Below are positions 44,753 to 60,921 of a stretch of 64,000 nucleotides of DNA, in pieces. The stretch lies in assembly GCA_963921825.1 (NCBI GenBank), contig OY997588.1, forward strand, positions 7,640,001 through 7,704,000. Reading direction: 5' to 3'. How positions within the stretch are numbered: the stretch's first letter is position 1; every line of letters begins with the position of its first letter. The notes beneath the pieces are model-generated. The model had not been told where the DNA came from. It saw only the letters and a list, made by a program, of their open reading frames with translations, and did not search any database. The position numbers were made by a program, and so were the translations under genes. This DNA is from Erodium maritimum (taxonomy: Eukaryota; Streptophyta; Magnoliopsida; Geraniales; Geraniaceae).

Positions 44753-45987
44753 AACAGACTCGATTCAATTTCAATTCCGATTAAGGTTTGGATTTATTAC
44801 AGAGAAATCAAAACCTAGATGACCGAAATTGTTGATTTGTTATCAATCGATGAGAATCAGTGCGAAGAAACGAATCGGAAACGTGAAAGCAGTGAAGAGT
44901 TGTGGTTCAATTTGGATCTGAAATCAAAACTGATTATTTTTTCTCCCAACAGATCTTTTTAGGTTTCTTTTGGAAACGTCTCGCGGTCTTCGTTGAGCCG
45001 AACGATCTACTCGTGAAGCACGATATATAGAGGAGGAAAAGGAGATCCAACGGTTAGATCTTCGAGCTCCGACGGCTAGGATTCAATACGCGTGTCTCCG
45101 TTTAAGATTAGGACACGGAGTTAAGATTTGTGATTTCTGTAAAGTTCTGAGCCCTACAATTAATGGAATTCCTGAAATAGATAAATCTTCCTTTCTTTCC
45201 AATAAAAGAAGAACCGTTGCTCTTGCTCGTATCCATTATGGGGATTATGACTTGATAATTCAACAATTAAATCTAAATATGGATATAATTTAGATTTATT
45301 ATTATATATATTTGAAGTTGATATGTTTACTGAAGATGAAAATAAGTAAAATATGATGATGAGTTTAAATTCATCTTCAATCATGTCCTACATAGTTTGT
45401 CCTTTTATTCTTTTAAGATTATCATATCTTTGTATCAAAAAAAAATTATAACTTCGTACCTACTGTAACTTTATTCTTTTTGTTTCACTAAAATAGGATA
45501 AAGATTTGGATATGAGTGGAAGAGGCATCTTTTGAAAATATTAGACCAAGGGAAAATATATTGAATTTTTTTACAGTTAGGATACTTATTTAGCTAATTT
45601 AATAATTAAGATACTTTATGTGTGAAAATCATAAATAGTTAAGGATACTAAACTAATCTTTTCTCTACAAATATGTTTTACAACTAAGATTAGGTTGAAA
45701 AAAAACTGAGTCATTATATCTCTTAAAGAATACTTTTGTTAGATAGATTTAGGATATATCTAGATTAATTAATTGACATTCTTCTATAATATAACTATAT
45801 AAGTCTGCTTTGATTCAGAAAGACAACTTCGAAACCAACAAACTCTTAATTATAATCTTTTTCAGTCTAGAGCAAGCAGAAACTCAGAAAAGGTACAAAA
45901 CTTAGCATCTAAAATAAAAGTCTAGAAATTTTTGTAGCCAAGAAACAGCATAATAAGTAAATTGTTGGAAATGAAACATGACAAAGC
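44753..45987. other. Intergenic, AT-rich
   Basis: The first 300 bp hold the probable promoter and 5' leader of the minus-strand coiled-coil gene. The rest is AT-rich DNA ending in the RPS18 3' UTR (45.8-45.99 kb). No gene, RNA or bounded repeat seen. Confidence 0.5.
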
Positions 45988-48136
<2,149 letters not shown>

Positions 48137-48215
48137 TTTCAAGCAGATGCGATTTGCGAGAGAGAGGAGAGCGGCAGCGAAGAGTGTTTTGACAGACGAA
48201 GCTGAGAGCACGAAG

Positions 48216-48255
48216 CTAGGGTTTTTATGTTGCCTTCAGTGTGACTAGGGTTTCG
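48216..48255 (-). promoter_or_regulatory. RPS18 promoter: two telo-boxes
   Basis: On the minus strand AAACCCTAG occurs twice (plus-strand CTAGGGTTT at about 48,216-48,224 and 48,246-48,254), 80-120 bp upstream of the ATG exon. Telo-boxes near start sites are a hallmark of plant ribosomal protein genes. Confidence 0.65.
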
Positions 48256-48417
48256 ATTTGCGATAAGACGATTATAACCTTTGTCAAGTTCTAAAAAGAC
48301 ACCCGTATCCCTGAATTCTTACCCCTTTTTTACCAAGCCATTGTTTAACATGCAATGTAAACCCAAAATGCCACGTAACAGTGTTAGGCTAACACCACCA
48401 TATTACCAATAAAATAT

Positions 48418-49493
48418 AGGGTTAAATGTTGAAACTTACCCTTATGTATTAGTCATGAACACTATACTACCCTCTTTTTCAAAATCACATTTGCGATACC
48501 TTATCTATTGGTCACGTGATTCCGTTAGAAAAAATGGATAGTAAAATGCCGTTTTTTCCATTCTGTTAGTCATATGACCTCAAGTGTCATATAATGGATG
48601 GTAAAATGACGTTTTTTTCCCGTAAGTATTTGACCTCTATATATTATATAAGGAACAACAACGAGGGTGCAATGGTAATGTTCCTTATAAAATGTATAAA
48701 AGTCAAATACTTAAGGGAAAATGGCATTTTACCATCCATTATATGACACTTGAGGTCATATGACTAACGGAATGGAAAAAGCGGCATTTTACCGTCTATT
48801 TTTTCTAACGGAATCGCGTGACCAATAGATAAGGTCCCGCAAATAGGGGTGGGCATTGGGTGGTTAACCACCCAATGGAACCCTTTATGAACCCAGCCCG
48901 ATATTACCGGTTTGACATATCTTGAAACCAGCCCCAACCCATAAACCAATTTTTTTACTGTGAAACCAATCAGTTCACTAACCGGTTGGTTAGTGGTTTT
49001 AACCAACCAACCACTTTACTACATGTAAGTACAAATTTAGATACCAATAACCATACACATATTTTTATTTCAAGGCAAAACATATTACTACAGTCTCCAA
49101 AACAAAATAAAATTATATATAAGTCATTGTGTTCTATGTTAGCAATCCATGTGACACAAGAGTGCTCATGGGTCATTCATCTATATCAGATCAATGGTTA
49201 TTATGTAGCCACATGTATATGTTGAACAATACCGGTTTGGTTGGTTAACCGATGGTTTGGCGTTTCAAGAACCGACAACCAACCGTTAACTTTCTGGTTC
49301 GATCGTCAAGAACCCGTAACCAACCATTAACTTTCCGGTTACGGGTTTTCCGGTGCGGTTTGCGGTTGATGGTGGTTGGTTTTAGCGGTTTCGGTTTTTT
49401 TTGCCCACCCCTAACCGCAAATGTGACTTTGAAAAGGAGAGGAGCATAGTGTTCGTGACCAATACATAAGGGTAAGTTTCAACATTTAACCCT
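48418..49493. mobile_element. Foldback MITE, second family copy, carrying a nested hAT
   Basis: Ends AGGGTTAAATGTTGAAACTTAC and GTAAGTTTCAACATTTAACCCT are inverted repeats. AAAATAT flanks it on both sides (48,411-48,417 and 49,494-49,500). Inward are GTCATATGACCTCAAGTGTCATATAATGGATGGTAAAATG and its inverse, and a core with AAGGAACAACA...AATGTTCCTTATAAAATG. It is the same family as 20,888-21,549. Removing the nested element gives about 500 bp. Confidence 0.8.
48845..49414. mobile_element. hAT-like element nested in the foldback MITE (570 bp)
   Basis: Ends AGGGGTGGGCA and TGCCCACCCCT are perfect 11-bp inverted repeats. CCGCAAAT is duplicated at 48,837-48,844 and 49,415-49,422, the 8-bp target size of hAT elements. 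The interior is rich in palindromic GGTTGGTTAACC-type motifs (ACCGGTTGGTTAGTGG, GGTTAACCACC) and has no transposase. The host MITE's other arm (ACATTTGCGATACC) reconstructs the empty site across the insertion. Confidence 0.85.
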
Positions 49494-49500
49494 AAAATAT

Positions 49501-50736
49501 ATACAAAATATATAATGAATTGAATTCAATATTGTACATGTACTTTTAAAAGAAGAAGTAATAATATTGCTTTTTATGCAGAAGATTTTTTTTGATAAAT
49601 TTTATATAACTATTAAAAAAATCGTTTTTCATTTTTATTACTCTAAAAAAAACTTATCTCACACTATTCTAAAATTGAGTTTGAAAAATTCGTTTTTTTT
49701 TTGTATGCTTAAGTAGGATTTGATTCTATGACATTGGATTCCAATATTTGGTCATGAATGTTGTGTAAATGTTGATTTCCTTTAAAATGATGCATGAGTT
49801 TGTGGTTAATTTGAGTTTGGTAACGTTTTTGGCATGATTTGGAGTTTTTGAGCTTAATTAGCATCCAATTGCTTGTATTGTTATTCATCTATATTTAACG
49901 TACTCGATGTTTATGCGTGATTTTCGTGCTTTGTGTTCGATTTGTCATGTTTTTGAACTCGATTTCATGTGCTAGTTATTTCTTCTCTCATGTATATATC
50001 AAGTTCTAGGCTAGAGTTCATAAAAATGCAAACTTTAGTCATTTAGTGAACTTATCTAGGAAATTTGACATGTCAATGTCTCGATTTCCTATTAACGAGA
50101 CATGAACATGCTAGTTTGTGTTTTCTCGATGCTCCTGTGTGTTTCAAGTCGACCGAACGATTTGAGGATTTTTCTCATTGTTTTTCTCAGTGTTTAAATT
50201 TGTATTATTTATTTTTATTCCGGATTTTTCCTTTGCTAACTGGATGTTGGATTGTTGTTTATTATTTAAGATATAAATTAGACGTTCTTTACGGATCCAA
50301 GAACACCAAAAAGCTACGCGGATTCCAGGCACATTCCAGAACTCAGGGCTTGTGACCCCGATTCTATTACTTTTGGTCGCTTGTTTTTAACAAAAAAAAA
50401 AAAGAAACTCATTCAACGACTATTGATCTCATCGTTTATACTTCTGTTCAATATAAATTATGAATATCTTGAGTTTATAATCACATGATTACCCCGCATA
50501 AGAGCTATCACGAATAAAATTGAAAGTGTATATACAATAAGCAAAAAAGTTCAAATAATAAGCATTAATTTCAACTATAAAACATAATAATAAATACTAC
50601 CCATTAATGTAACAACCTTACAACCGGACAACATTGGGAGAGCAGACAGAAGTTCTGTTAAGGTTAGTTTCAATGGACAAAATCACCACTCTCATGTCAT
50701 GCATTGCTAGTTACAACAGCATATCAACAAAATCGA
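49501..50736. other. Intergenic, callose synthase 3' side
   Basis: T-rich anonymous DNA (49.5-50.4 kb) ends in a 13-base A-rich tract near 50,391, possibly the tail of an old retroposon. From about 50,580 the sequence is the probable 3' UTR of the minus-strand callose synthase. No gene recognised. Confidence 0.45.
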
Positions 50737-53700
50737 TTACTCTTTGTTTCTTGAAGACCTATCCTTCCTCTGCCCGCCAAGAATACGAGAAATCTGCAGG
50801 CCTCTGCTGAAGGCTTGGTTGAAAAGCATACGGGTCTGGAACTCTGAAACAAAAGGAAACCACGCCAAGAATGCAACAGGGGTAAACAAAAGCAAGCCCA
50901 TGACAATCTCATAACCACATGCTAGTGTCCGGACAGAGCCCCAGAACCCGAATCTTCGAACGACGGGCTTACAAGCTTGAGCAATCTGCAGAAAGGGTGA
51001 ACAAAGTATGTATGTAAGGAAACAAGTTTTACAATACCAGTAAGAAAATCTATTCAACAATGTCCACCAGTGAAGTAGAGTCGCAGCTAGTCTCTTTGGG
51101 TTTTCCCCAACTTATGTGTTGGGCTTCTTAGATCTCTACCAACTATTTGTTGGGTCAAGTAGCAAAAACAGAACTCTCTCATGGGCTAGATCCCGAATCT
51201 TTATACATTTAAACAATTGCTGATAAAAAAAAAAGATATTGGCTTACCAAAAGCAACCCCCAACCGGTTGGCATGAAAGCAAGAACGCACACAATCATGT
51301 CTTGTACCGTCATATCGAGGAGGACAATCAGAATGACAAGTATTGAGACAAAAGTAAGGAATATCAATCCTTTGATTAGCCGGAACATGAGTTGGAAATT
51401 CGCACTGAACTTTCGCCTTCCAAGAGATACAGTCTGGAGGAAAACATGCATAGTTCATTATCTTCAGGACTAAAATATTTGAAAACCCAACAGTTGTGAA
51501 ATTAACTGGTATTTCTAGGTAAGAAGATAGCATCGACAAGGACATAACACCATACAGAAATGAGTGATAATGGCAAAAAGTATCTTGTACTAATTTTTTT
51601 TGCAGGTGGGTACTCTTATATCTTTAGATCGATGCAGGTGTTGTGGCCCTGAACTTATATTTTCTTGCACTGTGTCAATTTATTCCAAATTGATGATTTT
51701 GCCTTTGAAATTTCAAACTAGAAATAAAAAAATGGTTTCAAATTCGACTGTCATAATTACAGTTTTCATTCTACTAACCTAATCGAATTAATCAAATTCT
51801 GAACTATTTGTTTTTTAGTTTTTAATTTAAGATTTCAAGTATAAAATTGTAAGTTTAGAACAACTTGACACAAAATGCAACAAAATAAAAGTTCTAGGCC
51901 ACAACCCGCAACAATTTGAAGATAAGGTAACAAGCCGCAAAAAGATGATGATACAAAGTATTTTTTTGCCATTATCCCCAACAAATAACTCTGACATCCT
52001 ATTATCAAGTCTCAAATAATATTAAAACTTAATGGAAACACGCAAACTTACCTTCATCACAAACAATATGAGAAAGATCACTAGCCATGACACACCATAG
52101 ACCTATACAAAAAAGTGAGAAAATAGTGATTAGCTTCACAAGCGTTATTATAGAAAAAAATAAACAAATGGTGGCAAAGTATTTACCAGAACACTCTTGG
52201 TTTTTGTAATCCTCAAGTTCATATGATACACAAGTCCATACTGATAGATGAAAAATCGCAAGGATAATAGAATCTCAACTACAATTCCACGCTTCCCAGA
52301 AAAATGAAGATGCTCCTGCTCCTCCTCCCACCATGACTCCCAACTTTTCTCGGGCGGAACACCGATACCTCCGCGATTCCCTATCCACTTATTCCAATCG
52401 GTCCAGTCATCAACAATCTTTTGCCACTCAAACCCAGATGGATTGAATAGGAAAGGAGCAAAAAGCCAAGTCCCAACCATAAACCACATAGATCCAGTGA
52501 TCAAGAGATAAGCAACTGTACTTCTGTAAGTATGACCAAAGATCTGGTACACAAGTAGCAAGATCATCAATTCGAGACCCTTGACAAAGTGGCTCCTGGA
52601 GTAGAGTCTGTAGTTGTCCGCAAATTTCGCATGAAAGACGACAAATCCCCGGCCTGTGGCTCTGTATTTTGCACCACCATGAAGCAATGTTCTTCCATAG
52701 TAATGGGTCCGTGTCCCGAGAGAAAATGTGAAAAACACTGGGGCTAATTGCAACTGCATTAGTATAAACTCACTTAGTGCGGTTCGGAAACCCCTCTCCA
52801 AGCCAATCTCCATCAGCATAGGCAATGCCATCAAGAACCCGATCTGGACAAAAGATTGAGAAGCAAGAGCCACTTGAAGAGGCTTATTGTTACGAATTGC
52901 CGGTTGGGTACTCAACCCTTGTTCGAGTCCGCTAAGAACAAGGTAGAGGCGGCCATATAGGAAAACATATACCGTGAGAACAGTTATCTGTCATAAGAAA
53001 ACAAGAGAATTTTGAAATCTAACATACAATTGTTAAAACTTTTAAAGCCGAAAAATCTGAGTAATTAATACTTTACTTACCAGAGTACTGAAGTAGAACC
53101 CAATTGTAGTGAAATAGCATGACAACATCCGGAAAAAGTCAAAACGATGACCAAGTCGGTAAATATCACGGCTCAGTGTTTGCTCTCCATTGCCATTTGC
53201 TATTTTTGCTTCAAACATAGATATCTGGTTGAGCCCAACGTCTCTTCCCTTACCAACTTGTATGTATTCATGATGGGTAACATTGCCCTCACGGAGTGTT
53301 GAGTTAAAACCTGTTTTTGCAGTTGTGTACAATAAAGGTTAAAGCAATAAATTGGAGAAAAAAAGTAATTTAAATAGTAAAGGTTGACATACCAGCAAAA
53401 ATATCTTCACTTAAATTGACAACTTTGGAGGCTTTACTGACACCACCTCTAGTAAGGTGAAATATTCGATCAAACACATCTGGATGACCATAGTGGAACC
53501 GAACCCTTTACGAGCAGAAAAAGGGGAAAAGTGTAAAACGATTAGAATGAAAACATGCAAACAGTGAATAAAAATTGGAAGATTAGAACAGCTGATGATG
53601 TTCCAGAGTGATTAATTGGAGTGATATCTTACTTGAGAGGGTTGGCCAACAATCTCTGCCCAATTGTCACAAAACTTGTTTCCTGATTTGACATGAACCA

Positions 53701-56700
53701 TGCAAGAGAGGAAACACTGCACCAAATTTTTATAAGATAAAAAGTTATAGTGATTTTCAATCGGGTTCTAGCAAGCTGATTAACTTCATCTATTGACAAA
53801 ACAAAGTAACCAACCTTCCCGTGAATATATGCTCCCTCAGCCCAAGAATTGAGGGGTACCTCACCCCATCATGTTTTGTAAGAAATTCTTGGAGCAGATT
53901 CCTCATTTTCAAAGCTTCTTCCATGTAGTTGTCCTATAAAAACAGAGATTACATACACTTGGCAACAAAAACAGATGTAACTACGCAAATAAAGACTCCA
54001 TACCTGGTTCATATCTATTGTCTGCAAGCCTTCTCCTCTAGTAAAAATAATGGCATGATTCTGATTTTCAGGCTTCCCCTCACCCAGTATAGCAGGCCCA
54101 GGAAGTTTTATTTTGTAAACAACCTGCATTTACACATGAAAAAATGGTGACATTTCACAAAAAAAAAAACATAGTGAATATATCAATAGGAAGAAGCTTA
54201 CCTGGTCTAAATTTTGTACAGGGTCTGAGGAGTTAATGGACTTTGGCAAAGCAGCCTTGACCAATGCAGAATAATAAACCTTTTGGTTCATCTTCTTTGA
54301 TTTATCTTTACTAGGCTCTTCAACTTCATCAATATATGCTACACGGAGTGATGGGTATCTGCAAGGTGATTAGAGAATTATTAATTGAATCTGATATTGG
54401 CAAGTAGTTAATAATGAACCTTAAATGAAACTAAGGCTCACGTTGTCATAAGCTTTAAAATGTCTTGTGCACGAGGATCCCCAGATCGCTTGTGAATACC
54501 ATATTGTTGGCATGACACCACATATGTAAACTTCATATCAGCTACTGCTTGACATTGTGCCCACAATGTCCTTTCCCCCTTTTGGTGATCCTCTGTATTT
54601 AGCTCAACAGCCTTGTAGCCTTCCATTAGATCTGAGCAAAGCACAACCATACACTTTAAATGAAGTACTAAATAATACAAGATTGTTGTTGATAAAAGGA
54701 GGCTGCAATCAAATAGATTTACCTTCATGCTTGGCCATGTCAAGGAAAGCCTGAAGCTCCAATGCTTTGCGATAGTACATCATACCTCTTACTGACCATT
54801 TTAATTATGTCTCAAATCAATTGTAAAACTAAGTAGAAATAGCTATCTATTTGTTGATGCATTTAATAGAGAATAGTACCAGTTTTGGAGAGGGTCTGGC
54901 CTCTAAAAGAGGCCCACTGACGGAGCTCTTCTTCTAATTCGTCAGTTCCTCTCAGTTCTTCTTCATTATTGCATTCCATCCGCTCAAGAAAGTTGGTCCA
55001 TTCATCTAAACATTATTAGTGACTTAATTACTAACTATCTAAAGAAGAAACTTTAAATGCACGACAAGTCTACAAGTTTATCACATTCTGGAATGGAAAA
55101 AATACCTGGAAAAATCTTTTGCAAGTAAAAAAGGATCGAAACACCATCTTCATTTGGTGTTTCCAAATCCTTCAAGGAGAAAAGTACCTCCTCTGTATAA
55201 TATGGAGTTAAAACACTGCAACAGAAGCTCGTATATCATAAATTCACATAGTGGGAAAAATAGTACCTTTTAAAAACTGTAAGAGCTAATAATAATTTAA
55301 CATTTAGATTGTTGGAATCAATAGGAGGCTTACGAGAAAGAAAGCATGTTGCGAACTTTGGGTGCAGTAGGCATGTCCATAAACAACGAATTTGAGAAGA
55401 AAGAAATACGTCTTCTAGCTTCTAAATTGGACGGTACATCCATGGCAGATTCCTTTGTAGTGAGCAATAGGTAGAGCCGTTTAATCTGAAAATTAAAAAA
55501 AAATGACAAAGGTAATGATAATATAAATTTAACTTTCAATATGAAATAAAGATGACAATCATATGCACCTTTTCTTTCCAAGCCTCGGTTACAGGAAGTA
55601 TAGGAAACTTGATAGCTCCAGAGGATGCAAATAATTGATACTGTGGATCAAGGGATGTCATCCCTTCATAGCCAGATCCACCAAGAATTGAATCTACCCA
55701 ACTAAGAAAGGGAAGACCATGAAATGGAATAAGGAACAGAAATAAACAGATTAGATGAAACAACTGCACCTAGATGCATACCTGGATATATGATCCTCCA
55801 TCATTATGTCTCTTGTTACAACCTCCAACATGTCCTGGAAAAGAATCACAACTTGATCCCTGTCTTCTTGCTTGTTATCCAACTGTTAGAAGTAAACTGG
55901 CGCGATTAGGAATTCCCCAAATCAGTAGAGAACTGATGATTATAGTTGAAATGCTGAACATAATTACCAAAATTTTGATAAGTCTAACAAACTGATCATA
56001 GAGGCTAGGAAGAGCGCTCATCTTGAACTCTTTTATCAGAATACCCTCTTCTACATGTTTGTCAACCTCGGAAAATATAAAATCTATAACCCTACATAAA
56101 CATAGGCCGAGAACCATAAGAACGTCAGGAAACAGTAGTAGAATTTGCTTTTCAATCACGTGTATTCTGAAACAGAACTTACTGTTTCTCACGGTCTCCT
56201 TGCACCAAGAATTTGATAATGTTTCTAAATGAAGCATAGCATTCACGAACAGCACAATACATATAGTTGTCAGCTTCAATCCTCTTTTTCAGCTCTTTAT
56301 CCTTGCCATTGCTGTCCTTAGCCATATCTAATGCTATTGGAATCTACAGAACATAGAAGAGCATACAAGGTGACACAAAGGTGGCAAATATTCCCAAATA
56401 CCGCAAAACATGTCTTTTTACTTCATTCAATTACCATGCTAGCGAGTAAAAATGGAGGCCACTGTATAAGCTCCAAGTCACGGTCAGCCCAATAGGGAAC
56501 GAGCAATAAGTCCATTTCTCTGAAAATTGAAGCAGGCTCATAATGCATAAGAATGATAAGACAACTTTCAAAGCCACAGACAAAAAAAGTATGATTGTAG
56601 AAATCAAGTATTAATCTCAGAGCATCAGTTTCTGGCTTACCTATTGCTGATAAGATCTTCTTCCCTGAAACTACTGATTATTTTATTCCACAGCTGAGCA

Positions 56701-59700
56701 AATCTTGCTGCCTCTTGCTCCTTGTTTGATGGGATCTATAATGATAGCAAGGTGAAAAGATCTTAGGGCTTTTCATGTTTATATTTTTCATCGTGAACTC
56801 GTAAGAAAGTAAGTTTAACATATAAGAAAGAAAGTAAGGTTACATCAGCAAACTTGCGGGAAAATGTGGCCTTCAGCCCTTTCTTCTTTGGCTCATTCTT
56901 TTCTGCCGGAATCAAACAGGCATTGAAGGCACCAGGCATAGATTGAAAGCGAGATCGGAGCATACCCAATGTTCGTATCTGTAACAAATACAAAATGTTG
57001 CAAGGGCAACATCATTAACAGCTATGGATAAAGATTAAAGAACATAAGAACAGTAATTATTATGATAATTTAGAAGGTTTCCACAGAGACTTAATTTTCA
57101 TCAAGAACAGCAATATAGAACACCCATCCCCAAAAGTATAGAATATTTGATAAGGAAAACCTAACATTATAAACTTATGCCCAAATCTAATACTTCTAGT
57201 TTTTTTGAAAAAAGTTCACTAACCTCACCAAGGCGGCGGAATGCACCATAAATACCTCCAAACAAGGTGGAGAATATGGCATACCAAATTTGAGTATCCA
57301 TGAAATAAACCTGCAAATTTTGGTAGATTATGACTTTCACTTCCTAAACAAAATGAAAAGATGAAGTGAACAATAAAACTAGTATAGCCCATACAAGAAT
57401 GATTGGAGCCCAGAGTGCAATCACAACGCCAATGTTGTTCTTTGCTGCAAAGGAAAAGGCAGAGACTGGTACAACATTTCTTGACAAATAAGGCACTTTA
57501 AAGACACAACATAAGAATAAATGTTTGTTTTACCACGAGGGAAAAACTCATGCCACTGGAAATTTGTTATCCTAACACTCATGATGGCTTTTGTTGGACC
57601 CACAAGAGGTTTAATCTGTAAGAACAACAAGGCAAATTGTAACTAAGCATCATCTTGAATGGACAAAAGCTAGAAGGTTGCAACCCAACTCAATTCAGTA
57701 AGCCAAATGGCAATTTTAGGTTAGCTTGTCAGATAAAAATAGTACCATAGAGCAAAATTGCATACCTATCAATATATTTACATGCCATACCTATATACAC
57801 AAACAAACACACACAAATATTTCCAGCAGACAAGCAATCAAACTTTGGAGAATAGATGAAACAAACGCACCTCTATGTAGTAACTGAATGCCAACTTTGT
57901 GATTAAAAGAAGAACCCAAAACATTGTGTACCTGAGAAGTTCAAACATAAACTATATAATAAATCAACAACAGGAGATATTTACAGTAAAATAAGCAATT
58001 ATATACATATACATATATTGCAGCTGTTCTTACGCAAAAAGTGATAATGTGCTCTCATGCATCCCCCGCCCAACATACAACCGAGGCTACAAGTACAAAG
58101 ACATGAGAACAAATGAACGGTAAGCTTACCAACTCTAAGTATGGCAGTTTTCATTCAACTTGGCTCATTAGAAAATATCAAGAAAAGAAAGGGAAAAGGG
58201 GGAAATCTAAGGTGAGCATGTGCAGAGAAAGAGAGAACAATATGCAAACCTGTGACCACCACATCATGAACATCACAATCCGGTAGTTTGACCTTTCAAG
58301 AAATCGCCGAATGAAAGGGAAAAGGAACAAGACTCCAGCCAGCATATTTGGTGACAAGTAGGCAATAACGGCTAAAATAAACAAGGACGATGAACGTGAA
58401 CTCGGAGTACTACCAAACCAGCTTTTGATGACTTGAGCAAACTGAGGACCTTCATCCCATGAATAAGCATAAGTAACTGGTAGAATTATCACCCATGCAG
58501 CAGCTGAAACCACCTTCAAAATGTATCTTAACTTCACATGGAAAGACATAGTCCGCCGTGCTTTCCAACTAAGAACTACGTCAAGAAAAGCTGCAGCCAT
58601 TTTGGAGAAAATGTCAAATGAGAGCTCAAACATGGTCAGATATAAAAAAAAGCACGCCAGTTCAAATAAAGTTAGCCCCACATCTAAGAAGACAGTTACC
58701 GATTTGCTTCCCTTGAAATAATAAGTGAATTGTAATATATGGTAAGGCAAAGCAACATTCATCAGGCACGAACCTTGTCCAAGCTTCAATGTTGCAGCAG
58801 TTATGAAAATGCTTAGTACTTTCTTGAACTGATCACCATAAAATATTGAACTTGGTTGCCCCGAGCCATGCCAAGCAATGATGATCATAGCCTTGCAAGA
58901 AAAAGAAAGTTTCACTGATTGTCATAAAGTCATATTAACAAAAGACATAATAAATTGACAACATGGTAGAAAGTTACCTGTAATGATAGAATAAAGAAAC
59001 TCCACATCCGATCAAAGCTTCTAAATAAATGCCAGAATGAACGTATCTCCACAAAGTTCACTTTCCCAACCCACTTATCTCTACCAGTTGGCTTCATATC
59101 CTGAACATCACAGTCATTGGGTTTTCAAAACCAGAATTATCAAATCAGCCTTATTATAACTAGGTAGAAGTTTGTACCAAAATATTTGGTATATGAAAAT
59201 TAGAAGATATCTTAGGCATAAGAATGTTGCTATACTACATTACATGGGGCTTGAACATAGTTTTGGTATAAATAAAAATAAGGAAACATTAGAAAAACTC
59301 AATGAGAAAATTTCAAAGTAGATAGCAATGCATAGAGAAGAAAGGGGGAAATATAAGCAGCAAAATAATGAAATATTTGCAAACGTGTAGTTTAAGATAT
59401 GGATACCGGCTACATAATAATAACATGGTTAAGGAAATAGTGTGTTTTCATTTGAAACCAATGAAGAACATCACAGGTTGAGCATTGTACTGCAAAAGGA
59501 CCATATTGGTAATCTCCTCAAAAAGAAGCACTAATGCCAGATATAACTCTTGCCCCTTACCTCACTTCTGTTAACGCGCAGCTGTTGAGATGACAAACAA
59601 AAGAAATCAGCATCTGCTCGCATTGGCCAACCTAGTCGAAAACAATCAGATGACCTGCAATTGAAGATAAGAGCAGATTAATCATCACAACATAAGGAGC

Positions 59701-60886
59701 AAAGAAGAAATGGTAATGACCATTACCAGAAATATTCATTTAAGTCATCATAATTCCTCCACTGGGAATGCTTTGATCTCCCACGTTGACTCCGTTCAGC
59801 TTCCTATAAGGCACAGATATAATCATGGTATCATGACAAATAACCACATACATAAGCACACACTATCCTTGTATATACTACACTAATAAAAGCAATTATA
59901 TGCAACACCTTTGCTATCACATCATATATCGGTGTAATAACTTTTGCCAAGAAAGCTTCTTCCTCCCCGCCATAGGCTGGCTTCACATTTTCTCCTGTCA
60001 TGGGACTGACATTCCCAGCCAGCATACCATACAGTTCAAATGCCATCTGCCAAAGCAAAAGAAATGGGGCATCCAAATTATTAGATAAAGAACTTGTTAA
60101 TTCAGAGCTTAGAAATAAAATATAACATAAGAATGCACTTCCACATAGAAGCATGGTACCATAAAAAGCCCACACTTAAAATGAAATATTATACACATAC
60201 ATGATGATAGATATAGCAAAGGCATTCTGGCATGAATCTCAAGTTTGCAGCTTCCCCCCATATCAAAAGATATAGACCCATGTACAATAGTTTACGCTGT
60301 TGCACTTCCTGTTGTATGGTTGGTAACCTATATATTTTGAACCACAACAAGAATAGGAATAAATAGTCCAATAAAAATATCATTTTCAGCACAAAAAGGC
60401 ATATCTTAAATTGCAAAACTAAGACCTTTCATAAGTTAGCCAACAAAAAAAAACGTACACATACATAGCAAGGACAAATGCATTTACTAAAATTCAGTAA
60501 ATTAACACCTACGTTGGACATTAGAAGACTTCATTATCACCAAGACTCAATATTTGACCATTAGCATTTTAAGTAGTTACGGGGTCTTACCAAAGGCTAC
60601 TTTTTCGATCCAAGTACTTGCACCATTTCTTATAGTTCTTGAAAAGTTTCTTCATCACTTCTGTTAGTGCACGATCGTCCAGCTAAAGCATGAAACATAA
60701 AAATGTATTAGAAGTAGTTTACGGACTAATAACCAAATTAGTAACAAAATAAATTGTGTCATTGTTTCTTGCATTTGCGAAATTTAAATGGAATAGCATA
60801 TTAATCTAATTTATGCCTGTCAAAATAGGGCTGTAAATGTTTTTTGTTTTACTAGGACAAGTACATATGATATTTCTCTTTTCCAA

Positions 60887-60921
<35 letters not shown>

